A stretch of DNA of 42,877 nucleotides. Origin: an uncultured Trueperaceae bacterium. GTDB taxonomy: Bacteria; Deinococcota; Deinococci; Deinococcales; Trueperaceae. A program made the translations under genes and the position numbers. Shown in pieces: positions 1 to 7,745 of this stretch. The notes beneath the pieces were generated by a model. The model saw nothing but the letters and a program-made list of their open reading frames with translations. It had not been told where the DNA came from and did no database searches. The stretch lies in the NCBI GenBank assembly GCA_913057685.1, contig CAJXOA010000017.1, positions 1 to 42,877 on the forward strand. Reading direction: 5' to 3'. Each line of letters opens with the position of its first letter. Positions within the stretch are counted from its first letter, which is position 1.

Positions 1-1196
1 TGGCGGAGGCGGTGGCGCGGCGCGCCCCCGCCGACCTTCGTTGGACGGTCGGGGGGCGCGACGCGGCGAAGCTCGCCGCGGTCGTGGCCGGCCTCCCGGA
101 GGGCACGACGGCGCCGCAGACGCCGGTCGTTGCCGACGCCCTCGACGCCGAATCGATGCGGGCGCTGGCGGGGCGCACGCGCGCGGTCGTCTCCACCGTC
201 GGGCCGTACGCGCGGTACGGCACGCCCCTGGTCGACGCCTGCGCGGCGGCGGGGACCGACTACGCCGACCTCACCGCGGAGGTCCCCTGGATGCGCCGGA
301 ACGTCGACGTCCTGCACGCGCGCGCCGGCGCGTCGGGCGCGCGCATCGTGCACGCCGCCGGCTTCGACTCCGTCCCGTCGGACCTGGGGACGTGGGCGCT
401 GCAGCGCGCCGCGCTGGCGCGCCACGGGCGCCCCTGCCGCGAGGTCGTGCACCTGGTGGGGCCGGCGTCGGGCGGCGTGAGCGGCGGGACGATCCAGTCC
501 GGCCTCGACCTGCTGGCGGCCGGCGCGGCGGACCCCGCGCAACGCGCGGCGTTGCGCGACCCGGACGTCCTCGCGCCGGGCGGGGTCGCGTCCCGCGACC
601 CGCTGGGGCCCGTCACGCCGCTGCGCCACCCCGAGGTCGGGGGGTGGAGTGCGCCGTTCGTGATGGCCGCCGCGAACGCGAAGGTCGTGCGCCGCACCCG
701 CTTCCTCGCCGGCGAGCCGTGGGGGGACGTCGGCTACCTGGAGCGGTTCGTGACGCCCACGTGGGCGCGGGCGATGGCGATCGGGGCGGCGACGGCGGGG
801 ACCGCCGCCGCCCTCGCGTGGGGCCCCGCGCGGCGCGCCGCGGCGCGGCTGCTGCCCGCGCCGGGCGACGGCCCGAGCGCCCGCCGGCGGGCCGGCGGCT
901 TCTTCCGCTCGACGCTGATCGGGACCTGCCCCGCAGGCTCGGGGCACACGGGCCCGGGGTACGCGGGGGCGGGGCGGACTTCGGAGGTGCGGGTGCGCGT
1001 CGCGGCGAACCTGGATCCCGGGTACGACGCGACCGCGCGGATGCTGGCGGAGATGGGGCTGCTGTTCGCGGCGGGCGAGAGCGACGCGGCGGGGGGCGTC
1101 ACGACGCCGGCGCTGGCGGGCGGCGAGGCGTACCTCGCGCGCCTCGCGGCGGTCGGCGTGCGGGTCTCCGTCCTCGAGGGCGACGACCGCCCCTGA
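1..1196 (+). CDS. Saccharopine dehydrogenase-like / trans-acting enoyl reductase family protein (5' truncated)
   Basis: The reading frame is open to the window edge, so the N-terminus is missing. The first in-frame GTG at 12 is probably internal, because the Rossmann dinucleotide-binding loop (GxTGxxG type) that begins this family should lie upstream. What remains is about 395 residues, including the VGGRD segment that follows the first beta-alpha unit, the VVSTVGPYARYGTPLVDAC stretch and an AGFDSVPSDLG motif. These are typical of the saccharopine dehydrogenase NADP-binding family that includes mycobacterial trans-acting enoyl reductases. The likely role is an NAD(P)-dependent oxidoreductase acting on lipid or polyketide intermediates, but the substrate cannot be told from sequence. 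The gene ends at TGA 1194-1196. A 174-bp spacer separates it from the next gene, so the two may be transcribed independently. Confidence 0.8.
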   Translation, partial: AEAVARRAPADLRWTVGGRDAAKLAAVVAGLPEGTTAPQTPVVADALDAESMRALAGRTRAVVSTVGPYARYGTPLVDACAAAGTDYADLTAEVPWMRRNVDVLHARAGASGARIVHAAGFDSVPSDLGTWALQRAALARHGRPCREVVHLVGPASGGVSGGTIQSGLDLLAAGAADPAQRAALRDPDVLAPGGVASRDPLGPVTPLRHPEVGGWSAPFVMAAANAKVVRRTRFLAGEPWGDVGYLERFVTPTWARAMAIGAATAGTAAALAWGPARRAAARLLPAPGDGPSARRRAGGFFRSTLIGTCPAGSGHTGPGYAGAGRTSEVRVRVAANLDPGYDATARMLAEMGLLFAAGESDAAGGVTTPALAGGEAYLARLAAVGVRVSVLEGDDRP

Positions 1197-1370
1197 GGAC
1201 GGGGCCGGAGCGGCGACGACGCATGCGCCACGCCGTCGATGCCGGACCGGGGCTACCCTCCCATCACGCTGGACGCGAAGGACGGAGCCGGGAGGGCGCG
1301 TCCGGACGTTGGGCTCGGCGATGGGCGCCGGGACCGGAGGCTCCGTCGCGACGAACCTAGGGAGGTTCCC

Positions 1371-2126
1371 ATGATCGACATGACCGGCAAGGCCGCCATC
1401 GTGACCGGAGCGGGCGGCGACATCGGCCGCGCCGCGGCGGTGAAGCTCGCCGAGCAGGGCGCGAAGGTGCTCGCCGTCGACGTCGACGGCGACGCGGTCC
1501 AGGCGACCGTGGACGCCGTCCGCGCGGCCGGCGGTACCGCGGAGGGCATGACCGCGGACGTGACCGACCCGGCGCAGGTGGAGGCGTACGCGCAGAAGGC
1601 GATCGAGGCGTTCGGCGCGATCGACCTGTTCTTCAACAACGCCGGCATCGAGGGGCCGGCCGCCCCGATCCCCGACTACCCGGTCGAGGACTTCATGAAG
1701 GTCTTCGAGGTCAACGTCAAGGGCGTCTTCCTGGGCCTCAAGAGCGTCCTGCCGAAGATGACCTCCGGTGGCGCGGTCGTGAACACCGCTAGCGTCGCGG
1801 GCCTCGTCGGCTCGCCCGGCCTGTCGGGCTACATCACGTCGAAGCACGCCGTCATCGGCCTGACGAAGACCGCGGCGCTCGAGCAGGCGGCGGCGAACGT
1901 CCGCGTCAACGCCGTCTGCCCCGCCCCGATCAAGGGCCGCATGATGGAGAGCATCGAAAGCAACGTCGGCGCGACCGAGGAGGACGCCTTCAAGGGCACG
2001 ATCCCGATGGGGCGCTACGGCACGCCCGACGAGGTCGCGAACCTCGCGGTCTTCCTGCTCAGCGACGAAGCGAGCTACCTGACGGGCAGCTGGTACACCG
2101 TCGACGGCGGCAGCACCGCCAGCTGA
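1371..2126 (+). CDS. SDR family oxidoreductase (glucose 1-dehydrogenase-like)
   Basis: This 251-residue classical short-chain dehydrogenase has a cofactor loop TGAGGDIG at residues 12-19, an NNAG motif and a catalytic Ser-Tyr-Lys set ending in YITSK. It closes with the usual C-terminal LTGSWYTVDGG segment. Classical SDRs of this length are NAD(P)H-dependent alcohol or ketone oxidoreductases; the substrate is unknown. The start ATG 1371 is chosen because a GGAGG ribosome-binding site lies at 1361-1365 and the protein then begins exactly as family members do. The longer in-frame extension back to 1239 has no homology-like features. It stands alone between two spacers and ends convergent to glutamate dehydrogenase, with a strong hairpin between them. 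Confidence 0.9.
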   Translation: MIDMTGKAAIVTGAGGDIGRAAAVKLAEQGAKVLAVDVDGDAVQATVDAVRAAGGTAEGMTADVTDPAQVEAYAQKAIEAFGAIDLFFNNAGIEGPAAPIPDYPVEDFMKVFEVNVKGVFLGLKSVLPKMTSGGAVVNTASVAGLVGSPGLSGYITSKHAVIGLTKTAALEQAAANVRVNAVCPAPIKGRMMESIESNVGATEEDAFKGTIPMGRYGTPDEVANLAVFLLSDEASYLTGSWYTVDGGSTAS

Positions 2127-2185
2127 CGCACGCCCCGCGCACTGCGCGGACGCCCGAACGTCCCCACCCTCGGACCCCACGAGGG

Positions 2186-2211
2186 CGCGCCCCGGCTCCG
2201 GCCGGGGCGCG
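2186..2211. terminator. GC-rich hairpin between convergent genes
   Basis: The arms CGCGCCCCGG (2186-2195) and CCGGGGCGCG (2202-2211) are perfectly complementary around a 6-nt loop. There is no T-tract. It lies between the ends of the SDR and glutamate dehydrogenase genes, so it may act as a bidirectional terminator or 3'-end stabiliser. Confidence 0.6.
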
Positions 2212-2256
2212 TGCGTGGAGCGTGCGGCGGGACGGTACGGGGCCCCGTGGGGGTGG

Positions 2257-3615
2257 TCAGACGACGCCCTGGTCGTGCATGGCGCCCGCCACCCGCTCGA
2301 AGCCGGCGACGTTGGCGCCCGCCGCCAGGTCGCCCGGCCGACCGATGCGCCGCGCCGCCTCGGTGCAGGCGGCGTGGACGTGCGCCATGACGTCGCGCAG
2401 GCCCTCGTCGGTGCGGTCCTCGGTCCACGTCTCGAAGCGGGCGTTCTGGCGCATCTCCAACCCCGACGTCGCCACGCCGCCGGCGTTCGCGGCCTTCCCG
2501 GGGCCGTAGGCGACGCCCGCCTCGCGGAAGGCGTCCACCGCGCCGGGCGTGCACGGCATGTTGGCGCCCTCCGCAACGAGCGTGACGCCGTGGGCGATCA
2601 GCGCCTTCGCGTCGCCTGCGTCCAGTTCGTTCTCCGTCGCGCAGGGGAACGCCGCGTCGCAGGGGACGTCCCACACGGTCGCGTCGGCCGTGAACGTCGC
2701 GCCGGGTCGGGCGTCGGCGTACGCCGCGAGGCCCTCGCGGCGTTCGTCCTTGACGGCGTCGAGCAGGTCGACGTCGAGGCCGGCCGGGTCGTGCACGCGG
2801 CCCGTCGAGTCGCTGCAGGCGACGACGTGCGCACCGAACGCCGCCAGCTTCCGCGCGGCGTAGCGCGCGACGTTGCCGGCGCCGGACACGACGCAGGTGC
2901 GCCCCTCGAGGGTGCCGCCGCGCGCGTCCATCATGCGTTCGGCGAAGTAGGCGAGGCCGTACCCGGTCGCCGACGCCCGGCCGGCGAGGCCGGCCCAGGC
3001 GGGCGGCTTGCCGGTGAGGACGCCGGCCTCGAAGCGGCCGGCGAGGCGCTTGTACTGCCCGAACAGGTAGCCGATCTCGCGCGCGCCGACCCCGACGTCG
3101 CCGGCGGGCACGTCGACGTCGTCGCCGAGGTGCCGATGGAGTTCGGTCATGAAGCTCTGCGCGAAGCGCATGACCTCCGCGTCGCTGCGGCCCTTCGGGT
3201 CGAAGTCCGCCCCGCCCTTGCCGGACCCGAGGGGGAGGCCGGTGAGGGCGTTCTTGAAGGTCTGTTCGAAGGCGAGGAAGGTGACGGTGTCCAGCGTGAC
3301 GCTGGGGTGGAAGCGCAGGCCGCCCTTGTACGGCCCCAGGGCGCCGTTGAACTGCACGCGGTAGCCGCGCTGGACGTGCACGCGGCCGGCGTCGTCGGTC
3401 CACGGCACGCGGAACGTCAGCACCCGCTCGGGTTCGGCGAGGCGGTCGAGGAGCGCGTGCGCGACGAGGTCGGGCTGCTGCGCGACGAGGGGGGCGAGGT
3501 CGGCGAAGACCTCGTCGACCGCCTGCAGGAAGGTGGGGAGGCCGGCGTTGCGGGCGTGGATGCGCTCGCGCGCCTCGCGCAGCGGCGCGGGCGCGTCGGC
3601 GGGGAACGTCGTCAT
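2257..3615 (-). CDS. gdhA: NADP-specific glutamate dehydrogenase
   Basis: This 452-residue protein has the full signature of the hexameric NADP-dependent glutamate dehydrogenase. It shows the PYKGGLRFHP segment, the LPLGSGKGGADFDPKG block carrying the catalytic lysine, and the GVGAREIGYLFGQYKR block. A Rossmann domain follows (VVSGAGNVARYAARKLAAFGA). It interconverts 2-oxoglutarate plus ammonia and glutamate in the cytoplasm, normally in the assimilatory direction. ATG 3615 is preferred over an in-frame ATG at 3723 because the protein then begins with the usual 'FL.AV.EV..DL' helix region at the normal distance. A TACGCT hexamer also sits 6 nt upstream of this ATG, suggesting a leaderless transcript. 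The gene is divergent from the radical SAM gene. Confidence 0.95.
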   Translation of the reverse strand: MTTFPADAPAPLREARERIHARNAGLPTFLQAVDEVFADLAPLVAQQPDLVAHALLDRLAEPERVLTFRVPWTDDAGRVHVQRGYRVQFNGALGPYKGGLRFHPSVTLDTVTFLAFEQTFKNALTGLPLGSGKGGADFDPKGRSDAEVMRFAQSFMTELHRHLGDDVDVPAGDVGVGAREIGYLFGQYKRLAGRFEAGVLTGKPPAWAGLAGRASATGYGLAYFAERMMDARGGTLEGRTCVVSGAGNVARYAARKLAAFGAHVVACSDSTGRVHDPAGLDVDLLDAVKDERREGLAAYADARPGATFTADATVWDVPCDAAFPCATENELDAGDAKALIAHGVTLVAEGANMPCTPGAVDAFREAGVAYGPGKAANAGGVATSGLEMRQNARFETWTEDRTDEGLRDVMAHVHAACTEAARRIGRPGDLAAGANVAGFERVAGAMHDQGVV

Positions 3616-3621
3616 GCGCCG

Positions 3622-3627
3622 AGCGTA
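3622..3627 (-). promoter_or_regulatory. TANNNT -10-like box, leaderless arrangement (gdhA)
   Basis: On the minus strand TACGCT is followed by 6 nt and then the ATG of gdhA. No Shine-Dalgarno sequence fits the gap. The same TANNNT-N6-ATG layout occurs before the two nuclease gene copies in this window. Leaderless mRNAs with this arrangement are established in Deinococcus; the assignment here is inference. Confidence 0.45.
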
Positions 3628-3716
3628 TCGCGGCGCGGTCCGCGCTCCGCGCGCGGCGTCGTCGGTGGGACGTATTGCCGTGGCCGGGCTCCGCCCCCGC
3701 GCGTCAGGGTGACGCC

Positions 3717-5450
3717 ATGGCACACGCGATGGACCTCCTCCTGCTGCACCCGCCGAGCGTGTACGACTTCCGCGAGCGGGCGACGCTCTACGGTCCCGTC
3801 AGCGACATGGTGCCCTCCTCGGTGATGTTCGAGCTGTACCCGATCGGCTTCCTGACGATGGCCGGGTACCTCGAGGACCACGGCAAGCGCGTCCGCATCG
3901 CCAACCTGGCGCTCAAGATGCTGCGCAGCCGCCGTTTCGACGTCCCGCGGTTTCTGTCCGAGCAACGCCCCAAGCTGATCGGCATCGACCTGCACTGGAT
4001 GCCGCACGCGCACGGCGCGATCGAGATCGCCCGCCTCGCGAAGGCCGCCCACCCCGACGTCCCCGTCGTGTTCGGGGGGCTGTCGAGCAGCTACTTCCAC
4101 CGCGACCTGTTGGCCTACCCCGAGGTCGATTTCGTGCTGCGCGGCGACAGCACCGAAGCGCCGCTGCTGCAGCTCCTGGAGCACCTCGAGGGGAGCGGTC
4201 CGGCGCTTCGCGACATCCCCAACCTGGCGTGGCGCGACGAGGCCGGGCGCATCCAGACGAACGCGCTGACGTACATGCCGTCGACCCTCGACGGCGTCGA
4301 CGTCCGTCCCGACGTCCTCGTCGAGATGGCGATGCGCTACCGCGACGTGCACGGCGTGTTGCCGTACGCCGGCTGGCTGAAGAACCCGACGACGATGGTG
4401 CTGCCGCTCAAGGGCTGCGTGTTCGAGTGCACGACGTGCGGGAGTTCCGCGACGGCGTGCACGCACGTCACGACGCGGCGGACGCCGGCCTTCCGCAGCC
4501 CCGCCAACCTGGCGGACAACGCCGCGATGATCGCCGCGTTGACGCGCGGGCCGATCGTGATCCCCGGCGACCTGCTGCAGAACGGCGAGGCGTACGCCCG
4601 CGAGGCGATCGACGCGATCGCGGCGCGGGGCGTCCGCAACGAGATCATGCTGGAGTTCTTCGACCTCCCGCCGCACGACTTCCTCGATCACGTCGACGCG
4701 ACCCTGTCCGCCTGGAGTTTCGAGTTGAGCCCCGAGAGCCACGACCCGAAGGTGCGGCACGCGCTCGAGGGGGAGGCGGGCTTCTCGAACGAGGCGATGG
4801 AGGCGACGTTGCGCCACGCGCTGACGACGAACGTCGCGCGCATCGACGTGTTCTTCATGATCGGCCTGCAGTACCAGGACCACGCGTCGGTGATGGACAC
4901 GGTCGCCTACTGCGAGCGGTTGTTCGCCTTCGGCGACCGGCGCCTCCAGGCGTTCATTTCGCCGATGGGCCCGTTCCTGGACCCCGGGAGCCACATCTTC
5001 CAGAACCCCGAGGCGTACGGCTACCGCACCTTCGCGCGGACGCTCGAGGAGCACCGGCGGCTGCTGACGCAACCGAGCTGGGAGCACATCCTGAACTACG
5101 AGACGCGGTGGATGACGCGGGCGCAGTTGGTGGACGCGACGTACGACGCCGCGGAGCGCCTCAACGAGGCGAAACGCCGCTACGGCTACCTGTCGGACGC
5201 CCGCGCCGACGCGGTGGCCGACGGCATCCACGGCGCCCGCGCGCTGCGCGCCCGCCTCGCCGCGGAGATCGGGGATGCGGGCGCCGCCCCCGCGGATGCC
5301 GCGGCGAGCGCGCCGTTGCGGGGGGACATCGCGCGCTTCAACCACTCGACGGTGTCGGACAAGGCGGAGCTGTTCTGGCCGACCCGCCTCGCGTCGTTCA
5401 AGCCGGGCGGGATGGCGCGCGCGGCCTGGCGGGCGCTGCACGCCGCCTGA
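3717..5450 (+). CDS. B12-binding domain / radical SAM domain protein
   Basis: The 577-residue protein begins with a Rossmann-like B12-binding domain (about residues 1-160; GIDLHWMPHAHG near 89-100, then VVFGGLSSSYF and VLRGDSTE). A radical SAM domain follows, with the cluster motif CVFECTTC giving Cys234, Cys238 and Cys241 (CxxxCxxC). The sequence resembles the Ta0216-type B12/radical SAM family, whose chemistry is unknown. Radical SAM enzymes with a cobalamin domain often methylate unactivated carbon or rearrange rings. ATG 3717 was chosen; a second ATG at 3729 (MDLLLLHPPS) would also fit. No maturation, methyltransferase or peptide-precursor gene is adjacent, so it is an orphan and no substrate can be proposed. 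A perfect 15-bp hairpin follows the stop. Confidence 0.85.
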   Translation: MAHAMDLLLLHPPSVYDFRERATLYGPVSDMVPSSVMFELYPIGFLTMAGYLEDHGKRVRIANLALKMLRSRRFDVPRFLSEQRPKLIGIDLHWMPHAHGAIEIARLAKAAHPDVPVVFGGLSSSYFHRDLLAYPEVDFVLRGDSTEAPLLQLLEHLEGSGPALRDIPNLAWRDEAGRIQTNALTYMPSTLDGVDVRPDVLVEMAMRYRDVHGVLPYAGWLKNPTTMVLPLKGCVFECTTCGSSATACTHVTTRRTPAFRSPANLADNAAMIAALTRGPIVIPGDLLQNGEAYAREAIDAIAARGVRNEIMLEFFDLPPHDFLDHVDATLSAWSFELSPESHDPKVRHALEGEAGFSNEAMEATLRHALTTNVARIDVFFMIGLQYQDHASVMDTVAYCERLFAFGDRRLQAFISPMGPFLDPGSHIFQNPEAYGYRTFARTLEEHRRLLTQPSWEHILNYETRWMTRAQLVDATYDAAERLNEAKRRYGYLSDARADAVADGIHGARALRARLAAEIGDAGAAPADAAASAPLRGDIARFNHSTVSDKAELFWPTRLASFKPGGMARAAWRALHAA

Positions 5451-5465
5451 CGCCACCCCCCTCCC

Positions 5466-5500
5466 CGCCCCCATGCGACGCTCTCCGTCGCATGGGGGCG
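5466..5500. terminator. Perfect 15-bp hairpin after the radical SAM gene
   Basis: CGCCCCCATGCGACG (5466-5480) pairs perfectly with 5486-5500 around a CTCTC loop. It starts 15 nt after the stop codon and lacks a T-tract. It is the longest perfect stem seen in the window and a probable transcription terminator. Confidence 0.7.
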
Positions 5501-5630
5501 GCATCGTACGGAGGTCGCACGCCCGCGTCCACCGGCCCGTCCGGCCGGACGCCCTGACGAGCCGCTGGAAAGCACGTGGTACGTTCGCGCCAGGCGGGCT
5601 GCCGCACCGTCTCAGCCGAGAGGAGCTCCG

Positions 5631-6785
5631 GTGATCCCAGCGAATCCGCGCATCGCATCCCCGTACCCCGCGCGGGACCGCCGCCCGCCGAGCATCGACG
5701 CCATCTTCACGCAGCTGCGGGACGCGGTCCCGGGCGCCTCGCTGCGCCCCGGTGCCGACGACGGCACCTGGCGTTGGCGGCCCCACCGACGGACCGTTCG
5801 TCTGCGCCACGCCCCCGCACCCCACGGCGTCGCGGAGGCGGTCGGCCCCACCCCACCCGACGGCAGCTTCCTCGACGCCACCGTCCCCATCGCCGAGGAG
5901 ATCCCCGTCGAGCACTACCTGGCCGCCCTCGCCCTCTTCGCGCAGGGCCAGGACACGCTCGGCACCCTGCGGCACGACGACGACCGCCGCCTCTCCCTCG
6001 ACGCGCGCTTCTGGCTGCCCGCCGACGCGGAGCACGACCCGGCGCGCCTCGCGGCGGTCGCCAACGGCCTGCTGGTCCTGGCGTGGAGCGCCGAATCGCT
6101 CCTGCACCAGATCGCGTCGGGTCCCCTCACCGAACGCCCCGACATGATCACCGCCCGCAACGCGCCGGTCCCCAACGACCTGCTCGCCGCGCTACGCGAC
6201 CTGGGCTCGCGCGGCCAGCGGGCGGTCGCGGACGTCGCGCTGCGCGGCACCAGCAAGCTCGGCCCCTGGTTCGTCGGCACCGAACAGGACGACATGCTCA
6301 CCGCCCACGTCGCCGACGGCTGGCGGCGGCGCCCCGACGCCGCGCACCACGCGGTCCGGCTCGACGCGCCGCCCGACGCGCACGGCCCGATCGAACGGAT
6401 CGAGATCCGCTGGGCCCACCAGGGGCCCGCGACCGGTCCCGCCCTGCACCTCGCCGTCGTCACCCGCCTGGAGGTCGGCGACGACCCGGCCGCCACCCTC
6501 CGCCGCCTGGCGGACGCCGTCGCGTGCAGCGACGGCCGCCGCGACCGGCTCGGGACCTGGCTGCCCGAACGCTGGCTCGACGGGGACGGTCTCCGCGAGG
6601 TCGCCCGCCGCGTCGAGCGCGGCGGGTTGGGCGCCGTCCGCCCCCCCGCCGAGGACGAGCGCGCCGCCTGGGTCGTGACGCTCCCCACCGCCGACGCCCG
6701 CGCGGGCTCGCTTGCGCGGGTGTGGCGCGCCGCGGAGGCGGAGGTCGTGGCGATGTCCGCCAAGCACGCACGGTCCGTCAACTGA
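5631..6785 (+). CDS. Conserved-looking hypothetical protein coupled to a WYL regulator
   Basis: I do not recognise this 384-residue protein. It starts at GTG 5631 with a good AGGAG ribosome-binding site at 5621-5625. It has no signal peptide, membrane segment or cysteine motif, and looks like a soluble alpha/beta protein rich in Arg, Asp and Ala. A central stretch around residues 165-220 (PNDLLAALRDLG, RGTSKLGPWFVGTEQDDML) looks the most structured. Its stop overlaps the start of the WYL regulator by one base (TGATG). The two proteins are therefore almost certainly made together, and this one could be a partner or target of the regulator. Nothing visible indicates an enzymatic activity. A candidate promoter (TACGTT at 5580-5585) is weak. 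Confidence 0.7.
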   Translation: MIPANPRIASPYPARDRRPPSIDAIFTQLRDAVPGASLRPGADDGTWRWRPHRRTVRLRHAPAPHGVAEAVGPTPPDGSFLDATVPIAEEIPVEHYLAALALFAQGQDTLGTLRHDDDRRLSLDARFWLPADAEHDPARLAAVANGLLVLAWSAESLLHQIASGPLTERPDMITARNAPVPNDLLAALRDLGSRGQRAVADVALRGTSKLGPWFVGTEQDDMLTAHVADGWRRRPDAAHHAVRLDAPPDAHGPIERIEIRWAHQGPATGPALHLAVVTRLEVGDDPAATLRRLADAVACSDGRRDRLGTWLPERWLDGDGLREVARRVERGGLGAVRPPAEDERAAWVVTLPTADARAGSLARVWRAAEAEVVAMSAKHARSVN

Positions 6786-7738
6786 TGACCCGCACGCGCG
6801 CCAAGGCGGCCCGCCTCAACGACCTCGTCGAGCGGCTCCGCCTCCGGCCGCACGGCGTCGCGGAGCTCGCGGCGTACTACGACACGACCCGGCGCACCAT
6901 CGAACGCGACCTCGAAGACCTCCGCGAACTCGGTTACCCCCTCGACGAGCACGACCACCGCTACGCCCTCCCGGGCGAACGCGCCTCGCTGAACGAGGTG
7001 GAGGCGCTCGCGGTGCACAGCGCGACGCGGCTGTTGCAGCACACGCGGGTCGGCGAACGGCACTACCGGCGGGCGATGGAGAAGCTCGCGCAGCAGGTGC
7101 CCGAACCGGCGCGAAGCATCCTGCTGCGCGGCGTCGAGGACCTCGGGACGTCGCCCGACGACCGCACCCTCGACCTCGTCGCGCAGGCCTGGTTCCAGAG
7201 TCGGGTGCTGAGTTGCATCTACCACGGTGCGCGCAGCGGCTCGGAGCGGCGGCTGGACCTCGAGGTGTGGTTCTTCGAGCTCAACCGCCGGAACATGGAG
7301 CCGTACGTCGTGGCGTTCGACCGGACGTACGCCCGCGAACTGCGCGTCTACAAGCTCTCCCGCATGGAGCAGGTCCGCCTCAAGGAGGACCGCTACACCG
7401 TCCCCGACGACTTCGACCCGCTCGCGCACATGAAGGACACCTGGGGCGTCGTCGTCGGCGAGCCGCTCACGGTCCGCGTTCGGGTGCAGCCCGCCGTCGC
7501 GTTCTGGTTCGAGGAGAGCGACGACCGCGACCAGGGGCTCGAGATCGTCGCGCGGCACGACGACGGCAGCCTCGACGTCGACGTCATCGGCCAGCGCGCC
7601 GCGGACGGCGACGCGCACGAACTCGTGTCGTTCCTGCTGAGTTGGGGGCCGCTGATCGAGGTGCTGGCGCCCGACGACGTGCGCAGCCGCATCGCCGAGG
7701 CGCACCGCGCCGCCGCCGCGGCGTACGCCGGCGACTGA
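6785..7738 (+). CDS. WYL-domain transcriptional regulator
   Basis: This 317-residue protein has an N-terminal winged helix-turn-helix (residues about 8-60: RLNDLVERLRLRPHGVAELA, then TRRTIERDLEDLRELGY). A long linker and a WYL-type ligand-sensing domain follow (LSCIYHGARSGSERRLDLEVW to about 230). The C-terminal WCX-like domain starts near VRVRVQPAVAFWFEES. WYL regulators bind small ligands or nucleic acids and control DNA-damage, phage-defence or metabolic genes. The open frame continues upstream to 5576, but that part is a shadow of the preceding gene; ATG 6785 gives a normal family N-terminus and a one-base overlap with the upstream stop. The gene converges on the TRAP permease with only 7 bp between stops and no visible terminator. 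Confidence 0.88.
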   Translation: MTRTRAKAARLNDLVERLRLRPHGVAELAAYYDTTRRTIERDLEDLRELGYPLDEHDHRYALPGERASLNEVEALAVHSATRLLQHTRVGERHYRRAMEKLAQQVPEPARSILLRGVEDLGTSPDDRTLDLVAQAWFQSRVLSCIYHGARSGSERRLDLEVWFFELNRRNMEPYVVAFDRTYARELRVYKLSRMEQVRLKEDRYTVPDDFDPLAHMKDTWGVVVGEPLTVRVRVQPAVAFWFEESDDRDQGLEIVARHDDGSLDVDVIGQRAADGDAHELVSFLLSWGPLIEVLAPDDVRSRIAEAHRAAAAAYAGD

Positions 7739-7745
7739 GCGGCGC

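Noticed and set aside
1251-1260. TACCCT as a promoter for the SDR at 1371
   Set aside because: No acceptable -35 box at 16-19 nt and a leader of over 100 nt; too weak to list.
2215-3825. Long plus-strand open frame opposite gdhA
   Set aside because: It is the antisense shadow of a clear glutamate dehydrogenase gene; composition is arginine- and valine-rich low-information translation and no domain is visible. The same reasoning removes most long antisense frames in this GC-rich window.
5576-6784. A 720-residue WYL protein with a long N-terminal domain
   Set aside because: The N-terminal half is the shadow of the 5631-6785 gene, which has a good ribosome-binding site and normal composition.
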